DNA of 64,000 nt from Ceratothoa steindachneri (lineage: Eukaryota; Arthropoda; Malacostraca; Isopoda; Cymothoidae). The translations under genes were made by a program, and so were the position numbers. A model generated the notes under the pieces. It was not told the DNA's origin. It searched no databases and worked only from the letters and a program-made list of their open reading frames with translations. Each line of letters starts with the position of its first letter. Position 1 is the stretch's first letter. The stretch is taken from positions 34,211,175 through 34,275,174 of the forward strand of contig OZ018327.1 of NCBI GenBank assembly GCA_963969495.1. The letters run 5' to 3'. Positions 22,900 to 34,457 of this stretch are shown one piece after another.

Positions 22900-23690
22900 A
22901 TCCTTCGCACTCGTCTCCCCTCCCCTCACTTCTATCCCCCATCTCTGTTGTCACCAGTAGAATCAAGATCACGCGTTGACCTTGAGCGACAACGCTTATT
23001 GGGTAGAAGTGACGTATTTGTCAGGGTCATTCTACGATAAAGGGTTATCAACGGGCTATCCGGTAGTCTTTGTCTTCGTGAAATTTATTTGAAGATAAGC
23101 CTTCTCACTATCTGCAATGCATGCAAATGGGGACTGCCTAAATTAAATAAGGATATCGTACAAGTTATTAATCAAGGAAGGACCCGTATTTAGAAACTCA
23201 TTTAGATTTGCGCTATTCGCGAAGCAGTCAAAAACTACTCTTAGAGGAGTTGTCGGTGAATCTTTCCGCCCGTCGTCGAATGCTAAATAGAGCATTTTGC
23301 TTCCTCGAAGTTAGGAGTATTTGGCATTAATTCCTCTATGTATCCTCCTTCAAGTTGCTCCTGGAAAACATCAATATAAAGCTGCACAGGGAAGGGGTTA
23401 TCAGCCCTCAATTTGGCTACCATATTTAGAAGACTGGTCTTTACTATGCCATAAATATTATGGAATTTGGGTCAATTGTTTTCCTTGGTGGCTCCAAAAC
23501 AAATCTACAATCCTTGAACTCAGCAGAGGCCTTAAAAGCTTTTTAAACCTTTTCCTCTGCAACAGACAAAGTTTTAGTGATAAATCCCAACGAATCCATA
23601 TCCCATATGATATGGATTTGTCATCTTTGGTTGATATAACCCTTGGGTCATAGAATTCCTCAAGGTCCTTTACGCTTGCCTTTAATGCGG
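22900..23690 (-). pseudogene. BEL/Pao reverse transcriptase, N-terminal part
   Basis: After the protease, FYDPRVISTKDDKSISYG leads into a damaged fingers region. STPLRVVFDCFANSANLNEF, NTGPSLINNLYDIL and ACIADSEKAYLQI (about 23,105-23,260) match the Pao RT block that carries the first catalytic Asp. The sequence decays near 22,900, before the YVDN block, which reappears at 21,660. Confidence 0.75.
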
Positions 23691-23699
23691 CTCCTCCCA

Positions 23700-24190
23700 C
23701 TGTTAGGAAATTAGAGGTTTCATTAGCGGGAGGTAAAGGGCCGACAGGCAGAGCACACCCATTAGAATTTAAGTAAGTTACGTCTTCCCTATGAACTATT
23801 TTATTTCCAAATTCATGGTAGAAATCTCCACCGATCAAAAATGATGGATTGGAAACCGAATCGCGTGAATGCGAGTCGGCTAGTTTCACCTTTTACTCTG
23901 TAATTGTTGATTTTGCTTTGCTCAACCACGGCATATAAAGGTCATCAGGGACCTTGTCGATTACCAGAGCCTTAATATTAACTGGTCCGGCATTAGTTAT
24001 TACATTACACGATACCTCGTCGTATACCTTTGGTAGGCCTTGTTCGTTGAGCTCATTTATAGATATCGTAACTTTACGACAAACGGTTAGCTAGAAGCTT
24101 TTGCTAAATTTTTATTAATGAAAGTTGAGAACATTGGTCAAATAGAGCCGTAGCATGGGTTTGTTTCTTATACTCTGCCACCATTACTTC
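23700..24190 (-). pseudogene. BEL/Pao protease relic
   Basis: ATALFDQCSQLSLIKI (about 24,105-24,150) is the Pao-type aspartic protease active region; the usual small residue after Asp is replaced, which gives D-Q-C. NELNEQGLPKVYDEV and LVIDKVPDDLYMPWLSK follow after a frameshift. Then come FLIGGDFYHEFGNKIV and VTYLNSNGCALPVGPLP, the conserved protease C-terminal block. The domain is complete in order but interrupted by stops. Confidence 0.7.
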
Positions 24191-24439
24191 GGCTATTGGT
24201 AGGACAGTAGCGGAGAAATTAGGGGAGAATAATGTATCAGCATTAGATTCTGTTTCTTGCTTGGGATCAATTGTATTAGATTCATTTTTAGCGTCATATA
24301 AAGAAAGACACCATCTGTATGGTGTATTTTTTGACATTTCATGAACCCAAACTTTGATTTACTCATTATTATATTGATTCGACCGTAAACAACTGGTACA
24401 CAATTTCAATCTTTTGGCCTAATTTAGTTTATCAGAAGC

Positions 24440-25080
24440 AGAAACATATTTCGGGCATTCATGTTCCTTATGGGGATTGTTACACAATGAGCACCGTTTA
24501 AGGGGGGGAGGGAATTTGGGGCTTCCATAGTAATCTTATTCCACCTATTGAGTCATATTTTGTCCCTTAAAGCTAAAGGCGAAGAATTGGGTTTTTTTAC
24601 TCGGGGATCTAAACGTTTCTTCACATCCTAATTGCTCATACTTAGGCTGCTACAATTTAATCTCCGAATCGATTTAACTGCCAATATTCAGATTCATTTC
24701 TAAGCGACCTATTTATTCGATCTCGTACGACAGATGGCAATTTACTCGTCAATAGAGTTAGGATGAAGAAACCTGCAGCGTCATTATCCAAACCAAGAGG
24801 CTTTAGGCTCCTCAAATGACACTCATAAGATGACCCATCAAGGAGGCGCAATGCGTTCCACTTAAGTGTTGTAAAGATATGCATATTTTAGTGAATTCGA
24901 AATATTCATAACATGAGTGGTATTATGGAATAAATCGTATAAGTTTGTCTAGTAGAGAATGTCTTCTGAAAATATCGGTAGGTTAATTTTAGGCAGCTTA
25001 ATTTCGCCCGGAGAGCTAGAAACCTTAGAGGGTTTAACCTCGTCTAAGTCTTTCAAACATTTTTCGTCTATATAGATTCC
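24440..25080 (-). pseudogene. BEL/Pao gag relic
   Basis: The N-terminal part shows KLPKINLPIFSEDI (about 24,960-25,005, frames mixed). The open frame 24,657-24,884 reads LKWNALRLLDGSSYECHLRS and LTLLTSKLPSVVRDRINRSL, typical of the Pao gag capsid region. A zinc-binding block (CSLCNNPHKEHECPKY, then KLCTSCLRS) follows at about 24,400-24,500. Gag would form the particle that packages element RNA. Confidence 0.75.
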
Positions 25081-25092
25081 CCCCCCCCCCAC
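25081..25092. repeat. Poly(C) tract
   Basis: A run of about a dozen C bases next to the probable start of the BEL/Pao gag region. Confidence 0.9.
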
Positions 25093-25297
25093 TCCCGTCC
25101 CTAATCTCACTATTACGGGTGGAGGCTATTGTGGACACAGGTTCGAATCCTACTCCTTTATTTATTTTTCATATAACGGTTAAAATTAGTTTTCACTATT
25201 TTCTCCGTCTCTATATCTCACATTTTCTTTCTTAAGCTTTCAATGGTCACCTTCCTTAGTGTCGCGATGCCAATTCTCATTTCTTTAGGACTATAGA

Positions 25298-25300
<3 letters not shown>

Positions 25301-25367
<67 letters not shown>
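25301..25367. repeat. (TA)n microsatellite
   Basis: An uninterrupted AT/TA tract of about 33 units. Confidence 0.98.
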
Positions 25368-25368
<1 letters not shown>

Positions 25369-25369
25369 T

Positions 25370-27055
25370 GCATGTGCTCTATTCCCTAGATTGAGGTAGT
25401 ATTAATCATCTTACCTCTCGGACTGCCATTGAGTGAACCCTAGTGTCTTTTCTGTTCCTAGTTCTATTGTTTTCTTCCTGTATTTCTCCCTTTTACTCTC
25501 ACACACAAACACACACTTTCTTTCCCTTTCTTTCTCTTTCTACGACTTAGGTGAATGGAGAAGATTGAAGAAGATCCAGTCTTCCTATCAAAAAGATCGG
25601 GAGAGACGGAAGGAATTGTAAATCTTTTTGTGCCGTTCAAAACTTTGAGATGATTTGCACGAAGTTCTATTTTGGGATTTACAACACTCCACTTTAGGTC
25701 AACGACTACCTCACAACACACCATGGTGTTCGTTCGATCTATTCTAATTGTGAAATGAAAAATTGTTATTCATTTGACTTATTTTAATTGTGAAAGGATA
25801 AAGTTTTTATCTTCTTTGCTTCCTTAAAATTCTGAAAGCAACAAAAAATGTGATTATTTTGACCTTTTTAAAATTATGAAAGGAAATTATTTATCAATTA
25901 ATACTTTTATTAAAAAGGTTTTCCTTTCCAATTGCAATTATAATTTAGCAATAATTAGACTTTTTTTAATTATTTTTATTGCTGAACATAGTGAGCAATG
26001 GGGATACTACTCGGATAAAGTTGTCCTACTTTACAATACCACTGACAAAAAAATGTCCCACGTGCATATCTTCATAATAAAGAAAATGTACACCACAATA
26101 AACAATACTACTTTAATTTGATCCTTTTTAACCCTTTCAATACCGAATTGTAAAAATAATGGCCTTGGTTGCTGATCAAGGTCATGGACGTCCATCAGAA
26201 GCAACCAAAGTTCCAGCCATTCGATGGTTTAACTCTTTGTTGAAACGCAAAAGTAGGCTTACTTTTTAAACACACAATAGTAAAAATACTTAATAGAATA
26301 AACTAAGTCAAAGTTGAAAAGTGAGACGAGGAATTAGAAATGCAGAAGAAAATGAAGGCAAGTTTGATCTGTTTGGAAAGGACTCTTGTGTTGAAGTGAG
26401 TTTGAAATGTTTAACTTACTTCGTTGATGTTCTTAGCTGTTTTGATTAAACCGACTTTTCTCTCGGGTCCAGAGCTACGCCTCCCACAATAATCCCCTCG
26501 ACACTCTGGTGGGACCAAAGAGGCTCCATTCCCTCGAGACGGTCCAAACTCAGTTAGGCAAGAAATTTTATTTGGCTTAATTATTTTGAAATGCGGAGAA
26601 ACAATCCGCACGAATCTTTTTTTCTCATCTAAATGTGCTTTTCTTATTTCATTTTGCTTTACTCATTTTTAAGGGTCAGTAACTCTCTCCTCCGGCTAAA
26701 TATTAAAAGTGAAAATCTATTTTAGAAATAACTTCGATAAAACCTTCGAATATACGAAAAAAAAGGAAAAAAACAACAGCCATGCCTTAATTAGGATGAA
26801 TTTGCTGTACTTCACCATTTGTAATTCTTTTCGTTTTTAACAAAGTTCCAAAACATTCGAAAATCATATTTGTTTTTGTCTGAACTTCACAACTAACTTT
26901 TAAAAAATTGCAAAGTTAAAATATACTCGTACGATAAACTTATGTCAAAACTTTCGGCCATAGCTATATCCATATCCCTAAATTTGCTCTTGGGAAATTT
27001 CTACAAACATTTTTTTTAAAAATGAAAAAAAAATCAAGAAAAATTCCCAAGTTCA
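25370..27055. other. AT-rich stretch without recognised gene
   Basis: No domain is readable on either strand. A slightly GC-richer patch at about 26,440-26,560 has no coding or repeat match inside the window. Confidence 0.4.
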
Positions 27056-27061
27056 AATATA

Positions 27062-27198
27062 GAAAACAAGATATATAGTAAACAACGTCTGCAGACCAAA
27101 GTCGCGTGCTCTCACCTATTCTGATTTATGACCTTACGACCTTCAAAACTTTTAATAATTCCCGGACTAACCTTGGGAGGTCCTTTGCCATTATATTG
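27062..27198 (-). mobile_element. Helentron/HINE-like element, truncated copy c
   Basis: It begins AGAAAACAAGATATATAGT and continues CCAAAGTCGCGTGCTCTCAC and GGAGGTCCTTTGCCATTATAT. It therefore matches the right-hand copy at 21,662 from its terminus into the monomer, then stops. The GTCG end is missing. Confidence 0.65.
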
Positions 27199-27766
27199 CG
27201 GTGCTCGTGTTATATAATAGGCTTCGAAACTCATTACAGGAGGAGTTGCGCTTCGCAGGCCTATCCGGCTTTGGCAATGGCCTTTTAGGTTAAATTTTTT
27301 TAAAAAGTTTCCAGTACATATCTCCTAATAATTTAATCTTGGTTTCTATTTTTCACATTGATGCTTATTTTCTAGGCCTAAAGGCCAGATTTGATTTTAT
27401 TGGAATTATTTATAAATACAGAAAAAACAATCTTCACGATTCTCTTTTATTTTCTCCATCTAAATTTACACTAATAGCACAGGGGAACAATTTTAATGAC
27501 ATTTTCTAGTGACTTAGATTTATCAGTTAATTTTAATTCGTTTTTTCATGCTGATTTCAAATATATAATCCATTTTTACCTACATGCTATAGTTATTCTG
27601 TAATTTCTATTTTCTCGTTTCCCCGAAAACTGCCCTCCGGACGGACAGAGAGGGTGAAGTTGTAGAAAGCAAATACCTCACATTACAGAGTAGTAAGATA
27701 GTAATAGGTGTTATTGTGCAAAATATTGACATTATTGTTTCTTTTTTCGGGTCTCATGTTAGAGTG

Positions 27767-30383
27767 ATGGCTTCGTCAAGAGGAAATTGCGTTAATGATC
27801 CAGACACCTTCTGCTACATATGTGGCTGTTACATGCTAGTTCGCTGAAGGCGCAATAAATCAAACTTTGTGATCTGCACTTATAAGGCATATTTTGATGT
27901 TCCTCTTGGCGATCAAGATAAGAAGTGGGGCCCATATGCTGTTTGCCATAGTTGTGTGGAACATCTTCGTGGGTGGACGAACGGAAAGAGAAATGGTCTT
28001 CCTTTTGGAATCCCCATGGTGTGGTGAGAGCGAAAGGATCATGTATCGGACTGTTATTTCTGCCTGGTGAATACTAAAGGGATTGGCAAGACAAATCGGC
28101 ACAATATCGAATACCTCAACATTCCCTCTGCGATCCGACCAGTACCTCATTATGAGTCTTTACCAGTTCCGATTTTAGGTAGATATGCTTCCTCCGAGGA
28201 TGAAAATGATGTACCTGATATGGACGTCCACGGAATGGATTCAGAGTCTGCAGATTCATCATCAGATGCTGAACAGTTATTAGCTCCTCACTGTTTCAAT
28301 CAAGAGGATTTGAATGACTTGATACGTGATTTGGCGCTCTCCAAGAAAGCTGCAGAACTTTTAGCCTCCAGGTTGAGTGAAAGACATACGAGGGGCGGTC
28401 AATAAGTTTTGCAATTCGGATATAAGGAAACGAGATATGAGGAAAAGTGTTTTATTATTTTTCAATATAACTACACTCGACTTCAATGCACTTGCGCCAC
28501 TTGTCCCTGAGGCTTCCAATTCCCGACAACCAGAAATCTCCCGACTGCTGTTCAATCCACTCCTGGACGGCGGGCTGGACATCTACCTCGTCCACACACC
28601 GGCGTCCACACAGTGTAGCCTTGAGCTGGCAGAATAAAAAGTAGTCGCTAGGGGCCAGATCTGGACTGTAGGGTGGATGGTTGAGCTCCTCGAATCCGCA
28701 CTCGCGCAGGGCAGCTTGTGCAACTCTGGCCTTGTGGACTTTGACGACGTTGAAGTCGATCATGGGGCGTGAGGTTTCTAGGGACCCAACGGGCAGAGAC
28801 CTTGGTCATGGCCAAATTGTCGTGGAGGATGTTGATAACACTTCCATGTGATATTCCAAGTTCTCGCTCGATTTCTTCGACCTTCACCCGTCAATTTTCG
28901 AGGATCATCCTTCCACACGGGCCACATTGTCCTCGTTGGTCACGTCTGACGGGCGTCCTGGACGGGGGTCATCTTTAAGGGACTCACGACCATGGCGAAA
29001 CTCCCTATTTCAGCGAGCAATGGTTACATAGGAACGGTCGGTGTTGGTTACACTGCAACCATGCGTTCATGGATCTCTTTTGCGTTCTTGCCTTCCTTGA
29101 CCAAAAATTTGATCACTGCGCGGTGCCCAACCTTCTCCATTGTTGAAAATTTTGTGACTGACGATCTGCGATCAACTACTGCTTCTTAGGTAGACGAAGC
29201 AGGAGCGTGCGGTTGCAGGTCCTGACTTGTCATAACTTGTCCTAACACTCCCACAAATAGCCATCCCCCTTTCTCTGTTTTGCCCTACCGATTCGCAAAA
29301 CTTATTGACCGCCCCTCGTATGCTTGACAGGTCGGTACGGGTATCATATTTTCGAACAAGGGAAAGTACATTTGTTAACTATTTCTCTGAGGACAAACAA
29401 TTTGTATACTGCCACGATGTTCCTGGTCTGTTTACCGAGTTGGGACTTGGCACCTATAGCCCTGCTGAGTGGAGACTGTTTTTGGATAGCTCTAAGCGTA
29501 GCCTCAAGTGTGCCCTTTTGCATAATGGCAATGAATTTGGTGCAGTTCCTCTAGGTCACTCTGTCAATCTGCGAGAAACTCATGATGACATAAGAATGGT
29601 CATGGATTTACTTAAGTACCATCAACACAATTGGATCATATGTGTAGACCTTAAGATGGTTAACTTTCTCCTTGGCCAGCAGAAGGGATTTACAAAGTTT
29701 CCATGCTATATCTGTATGCGGGACAGTCGAGCCTGTGACAAACAATGGTCCCAAAAAGATTGGCCAGTTCGGAAAACTTTGGAAGCATGAATGCCAAACA
29801 TTATTAATGAGCCAATCGTAAGTCGAGAGAAGATCGTTTTCCCTCCATTTCATCTCAAACTTGGGTTGGTAAGGCAGTATGTCAAGGCGTTGAGTACTGC
29901 TTTGTCATCGAAAAAATAAAAGCAGGAGTATTTGATGGTCCCCAAATCCGAAGACTTCTGAGTGATTCTAGATTCGTGAACACCATGAATGAAAAAGAGA
30001 AGGCAGCCTGGCTATCATTTTCTGCCGTTGTTCGTAGCTTCTTGGGAAACAAAAAAGTGCATAACTACGAGGATTTGGTTACTAACATACTTTTAGCATA
30101 TCGTGATCTGGGATGCAACATGAGTGTGAAGCTGCATTTCTTAAATAGTCACCTCGACCGATTCCCAGAGAATCTGGAAGCTGTGAGCAACGAACAAAGG
30201 GAACGCTTCCATCAGGATTTGATGACGATGGAAGAGCGCTACCAAGGTCACTGGGATAGACACATGATGGTGGACTACTGCTGAACGATTAGAAGAGATC
30301 ACCAGAGAAGACTTACAAGAGAAAGAGTTACAAACGCAGATTTTTGCCCGATTGAAATCAAGAAGAGGTCCTCCAGCCTGATG
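27767..30383 (+). pseudogene. Zinc-finger/putative RNase H-fold gene family, copy 2
   Basis: From an ATG at 27,767 the frame reads FCYICGC, then GDQDKKWGPYAVCHSCVEHL, LPFGIPMVW and DCYFC, three CxxC pairs that suggest zinc binding. In-frame TGA codons occur at 27,845 and 28,025. The frame then continues through QEDLNDLIRDLALSKKAAEL to a mariner insertion (28,389-29,318) and resumes in phase after it. The putative catalytic block follows: WRLFLDSS (Asp at 29,485), CVDLKMV (Asp at 29,647), a CYIC pair, and RERFHQDL (Glu at 30,201). A TGA at 29,788, a frameshift near 29,915 and a final TGA at 30,282 break it further. It lacks the introns seen in copy 3. AATAAA near 30,466 is followed by a short A-run. 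Confidence 0.82.
28389..29318 (-). mobile_element. Internally deleted mariner, complete with both ends
   Basis: Both ends carry CGAGGGGCGGTCAATAAGTT as inverted copies, and TA at 28,387-28,388 and 29,319-29,320 forms the target duplication. The minus strand encodes mariner transposase remnants: VIKFLVKEGKNAKEIHERM, VKVEEIERELGISHGSVINI, MTKVSARWVPRNLTPHDRLQ. It then jumps to HKARVAQAALRECGFEELNH and PPYSPDLAPSDYFLF. The deletion removes the part that holds the first two catalytic Asp residues. The length is 930 bp, shorter than a typical mariner. It could move only if a transposase were supplied in trans. Confidence 0.9.
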
Positions 30384-30904
30384 TACGGTCATTAATAAAT
30401 TAGCATCTATTTGATTACAGTATTTGTAATCCTAATGTGTAATTCAAGTTTCTTCTCATATGCAATAAAATGTTTGTGCAAAAAAACCTGCTTTACTATA
30501 AATAACGCAAAAGGATGATTCAAAATTACTTAAGGGCATGATGATGGGCGTGATAAAATGAAAATTATTGTATAATATTAGTTATTGATATTACGAAAAA
30601 TCTGTAGCATTTAGAGAGAATCTGATTTCCGATTTGAATTCAGTATGCTCGAATTAGGTAGGAAAATGTACTTTTGTCAATTCACCAAATACAGGGTGTT
30701 CCCCAGTGTAATCTGTCTACCACATTCCTCTCTTATCTTCGGCGACTTTGACCTCGCTGTTAATGCTGCTTCTTCTCCAGCCACCCCTTCCCCAAGCCAT
30801 ACTATACGTCTACCATCGAATAACAGACAACAACATTAATGGGTCAATTATAAATACTTATAAAAGACTAATAAACAATAAAAATACTGACAGATACTCC
30901 CAAT

Positions 30905-31040
30905 TTAATTGCATCATAATTATGTTGGTTTACAACCATGCTCGAGTAATGGCCTAATATCATATGTTAAATAACCAAACTTTATATAATACAAATATGT
31001 AATTACTTTACCATAAATACTTTCACAAACATCGATGAGC
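30905..31040 (-). repeat. Left inverted arm
   Basis: The reverse complement of this stretch matches 32,172-32,345, including the shared TTACTCGAGCATGGTTGTAA and ATTTGTATTATATAAAGTTT blocks. With its partner it encloses the 128-bp satellite array and an LTR-like repeat. Confidence 0.8.
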
Positions 31041-31435
31041 ATGTTGTTTAGCATTCTCTTTCGAGTGATATAATTGCCAAGGTCCTCCCAAGGTTAGCAA
31101 TAACATCATAACTATGCTGCCGATTCTAATCAAATTTGAAACCTTTATGTTGTTTTACATTCTCTTACGAATGATATAATTGCCAAGGTCCTCCCCAAGT
31201 TAGCCCTGGAATGATTTTGTCTTGGCCATAAAATCATAACTATTCGGCCGATTCTAACGAATTTTGAAACCCTTATGTTGTTTTCCCTTCTCTTACGAAT
31301 GATATAATTGCCAAGGTCCTCCCCAAGTTAGCCTGCGAATGATTTTGTTTTGGCAATAAAATCATAACTATTTGGCTGATTCTAACGAATTTTGAAACCC
31401 TTATGTTGTTTTGCATTCTCTTTCAAATGATATTA
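31041..31435 (+). repeat. Tandem array of 128-bp monomers
   Basis: ATGTTGTTT recurs at 31,041, 31,147, 31,275 and 31,403, so the period is 128 bases apart from one shortened unit. The monomer is the same as in the elements at 20,947 and 21,662. Neither the GTCG tract nor the GTTTTC terminus is visible, so it may be the core of a truncated element. Confidence 0.85.
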
Positions 31436-31524
31436 TGGTGGAACGAAGAAGAAAGTTACCAAGTTATAGGGCTGTCGCCAGGTTTATAGGTGGCCTGTTT
31501 ATATATGAATCTGCCTCCTTAATC

Positions 31525-31945
31525 ATTTTTCACGACCATTATGATTTAGGCTGGTCTTAGCGAAGGTTTCCTGGTAATTTGAGTAAATAAGGACTTTGAA
31601 AAGGACGTAGCAAACATATAATTTTATTTTACACTGGCCTATTAAGGGGGCAAACGGCACGCCACGATTACTTTGCGGTCAATAAGTAGGCTTTGTATTG
31701 GGTTCAAGGCGACAGGACATAGGCGAATTAAACGGGTTCCTTAACGGTGCCAAGGGAGTAAATGGTGCTAACGAATACTGATTCTCTTTTCTTTGACTCT
31801 GGTTGGCCTTCAAACTTTCTGTGTCTATATACATGTTTGTTTCCTAAGGGGCGTGACCTAGACTTGTCCGTGTGGGCACACCCCAGTGGTCTGCTTCGTT
31901 AATTTCCAGCCCTAGGACGGAGCTACCGAACCCTTTCATCCATCC
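31525..31945 (+). repeat. Dispersed LTR-like repeat, copy 1
   Basis: It has a direct, diverged match at 55,405-55,845. Shared blocks include TATGATTTAGGCTGG, ACACTGGCCTATTAA, CTTTGCGGT, GGCGAATTAAACG, GACTTGTCCGTG and CGGAGCTACCGAAC. There is no coding content. The size fits a solo LTR or other non-coding repeat. Confidence 0.7.
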
Positions 31946-32171
31946 TGTCCACACTTGTAGACACGTGAAATAAAAAGTGGGGCAAATATTAAAAGGTAAC
32001 TTCTGGCATTTGTTTCAACGTTGCCATGGACACGAATACCTAACATTACTAGATTCTTCAAGATATTTTAATTTTCAATATAGTATGCGTCATTTGCTAT
32101 ATTGTGAATATGGCGTCGTGTAGTGGTGAAATTTCTGATGGTAAGTACCTATTTTGTATTTCTGCCTATCC

Positions 32172-32345
32172 ATGTTTGTAAAAGTATTTATGGTAAAGCA
32201 ATTACATATTTGTATTATATAAAGTTTGGTTATTTTACATATGATATTAGATAATTAATCTTATTAACAGAAAAGAGGCGTGGCTATATTTGGTGTCCAC
32301 AATTGAGGACATTACTCGAGCATGGTTGTAAACCAACATATTTAT
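32172..32345 (+). repeat. Right inverted arm
   Basis: Partner of 30,905-31,040 in opposite orientation. The match runs from the AATACTTTTACAAACATG-like end to the AACCAACATAATTATGAT-like end, interrupted by a short insertion. Confidence 0.75.
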
Positions 32346-32529
32346 GATAAAATTATGTTGGTATATGCAGACGAGAGGTGTTGTTGGCTGAGAGTGAAAG
32401 GAATTTAGACAGGGTGTGTAGGAAGGGGGTACGGAGTCTAAAAGTGAATTCAAAAAAGAGAATTTGCGGTTGAAAATGGGGTGGATTGTGATATCACAGT
32501 CCGTGGCGGCACCATGGAACAAGTGTGAG

Positions 32530-33040
32530 CTTGCAAGTATATCGCATGCAGTGTAAGTGATGGTGGTAGAGATTTAGGGGTTGTGATAACCCGTTGATGG
32601 GTAACCAGTAAGAGGACTCGAAAGTTAAAAAGGGTACCAGTTATGGGGTGATCGAAGTAAATAAGTGTTCAAGCGTTCTTGTGTTCTCGTGGTAGAGGAT
32701 TCAAGGACATTTAATTTTAGGCGGCAGAGAACCTGGTAGGCTTCGGAGTAGAGAGGAATTTGCTTGACCAAGACTTGAGATTAGGTAGGCTGGGTAAGAG
32801 GATCAAATATGGATTACCGGTAGTAAGGAAATTTAAAACGAGAGAATCTCGAACTCTTTATTGAGGGGGGGGGGGGGGTAGAACTCGGGTAGCTTTGGCG
32901 TAAAAAGAAATGGAAACGGTCGTGTAGTGTGTTTAAAGCAGGCCTAATACTCTATGACGTCTCTTTGAATCCTTGACTCTTTCTGGGCTCTTCTGTTTCT
33001 GACTCCTTCTGATCTTTTTCTCCTCCCGTGTCTGAGTGTG
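32530..33040. other. No recognised gene
   Basis: No coding similarity. A run of about 12 G bases lies near 32,866-32,878. Confidence 0.4.
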
Positions 33041-33043
33041 GCG

Positions 33044-33152
<109 letters not shown>

Positions 33153-33239
33153 TCAGTTAGAGCGGGATTGAATGGTGGGGACTTGAGTGTAGACTGTGTC
33201 AGGTAGGTGCGTAGAAGCATGGTGGTAGCAACGTTTATG

Positions 33240-33370
33240 TATAGCAAGAGGGAGAGATTGAGAGCGAGAGATGGGAGAGAGATAGAGATTTAGATAGAGG
33301 GATTTAGAGATAGACTGAGAGAGAGATTGGAAAAATAAATTAAGGGAGAGTTTGAGAGAGAGAGAAAGAG

Positions 33371-33434
<64 letters not shown>

Positions 33435-33520
33435 TGTGTGTTTGAGCGAGAGAGAGAGAAATGTGGAGAGATATTGAGAAAAAGATTAAGAGAAATTGCT
33501 AGAGAGAGAGAGATTGAGAC
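33240..33520. repeat. GA-rich region with (GA)n core
   Basis: A purine-rich stretch with an uninterrupted (GA)n core at about 33,373-33,432 and a short GTGTGT interruption. Leu/Ser-rich frames on the opposite strand are translations of the repeat. Confidence 0.95.
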
Positions 33521-33589
33521 ATACAAGAAGTACCTCAAAGGCCTTGCGGCCCATGCAGAGAAGGTACTCATTAGAAGATGAAATAAGCG

Positions 33590-33988
33590 AGAGAAACCAT
33601 GGCAACACTAAGAGCAGCCTTCCCTGGTCGGTTAATTTCAAGTTTAGGCGACGTTTCTTGGCCACCAAGATCACCAGATTTTTTTCTTTGGAGATCCCTT
33701 AAGAAAATCTATACGTAAATAAACCTAATAATCTTCAAGTATTGAAACAAAACATCATTGAAGAAATCGACAAAATCACTCCTGATGTTTTGGAAAATGT
33801 CATGGAAAATATGATACAAAGAATCCGCCTTTGTTTTAACAATAATGGAGAACATTTGAGGATATTATATTTAAATAATAAAAATCCAAGATCTCTTCTT
33901 TAATTTTCTATATCACTTACTTTTATAACAATTAGTTTTTGTGTTATTAATTTTTTCAAATGTGAAGTAACTTTGGGGCCACCCGTTA
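33590..33988 (+). pseudogene. Mariner-like transposase C-terminus and 3' end
   Basis: The frame reads LISSLGDVSWPPRSPDFFLW (third catalytic Asp region, PPRSPD, about 33,640-33,680). It continues NKPNNLQVLKQNIIEEIDKI and MENMIQRIRLCFNNNGEHL, then stops, as in insect-type mariner relatives with a WPPRSPDL motif. The following ACTTTGGGGCCACCCGTTAT is typical of the terminal repeat of such elements. The N-terminal two thirds are missing. It belongs to a different subfamily from the three CGAGGGGCGG-type copies. Confidence 0.75.
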
Positions 33989-33989
33989 T

Positions 33990-34430
33990 AACTGCAGTTG
34001 AATGCGTGCAAATCCCCTGGTCCTGACGGCTTCCGGCCAAGAGTGCTGCGTAAGGTGAAAAATCAGGTGGGCACCCATCTTCCTGATATCATCAACGCGT
34101 CACTCGAGAGTGGTGAAGCCCCTACGGACTGGCGTATGGCTAACGTTACCCCAAATCCACAAAAAGGGGACCGTGGCACCCTTAGAAACTACCGACCGAT
34201 AAGCATCACTTAAATAGTGGATAAAGTAGGGAAGGCATCATAGCAGATAGAATAACGGACCATTTAGAGTCCCACAACCTGTTGAGGGACACCCAGCACT
34301 GCTTCCGAAGAAAGCGCTCGTGCTTCACGAATTGTTCGAATTCTTTCACGGGATGATGAGCTAGTTTGACAGAAGTCGAGTGGTGGACCTATGTACTTTA
34401 TTTGAACTTCCAAAGGGTTTCGATATAGTC
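33990..34430 (+). pseudogene. CR1-like LINE RT N-terminal fragment
   Basis: The RT start MNACKSPGPDGFRPRVLRKV is followed by SLESGEAPTDWRMANVTPN and RNYRPISIT. After a stop, DTQHCFRRKRSCFTN continues in another frame to about 34,340. It is then lost in the neighbouring repeat. It abuts the 3' end of the mariner-like relic. Confidence 0.8.
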
Positions 34431-34457
34431 TCCCACTGTCGACTGATGGTGAAAGTG

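Larger units (their letters stand above)
20425..25080 (-). mobile_element. BEL/Pao LTR retrotransposon, degraded and split
   Basis: On the minus strand the pieces of one BEL/Pao polyprotein occur in the expected order: gag (25,080-24,440), protease (24,190-23,700), RT N-part (23,330-22,900), RT YVDN block through the Pao-type region (21,662-21,303), and RNase H (20,940-20,425). Two copies of a 128-bp-monomer element (20,947-21,318 and 21,662-21,898) and about 0.95 kb of other DNA interrupt it. No integrase follows; a plus-strand gypsy fragment occupies its place. No LTR pair was found. Many stops show it is extinct. Confidence 0.82.

Noticed and set aside
25125..25165. GGTTCGAATCC, similar to a tRNA T-arm or B-box
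   Set aside because: The arms do not form a full T-stem and no D-arm, anticodon arm or acceptor stem can be placed upstream. It is not a tRNA gene.
33290..33571. Ser/Leu-rich frame on the minus strand
   Set aside because: It is a translation of the GA-rich microsatellite.
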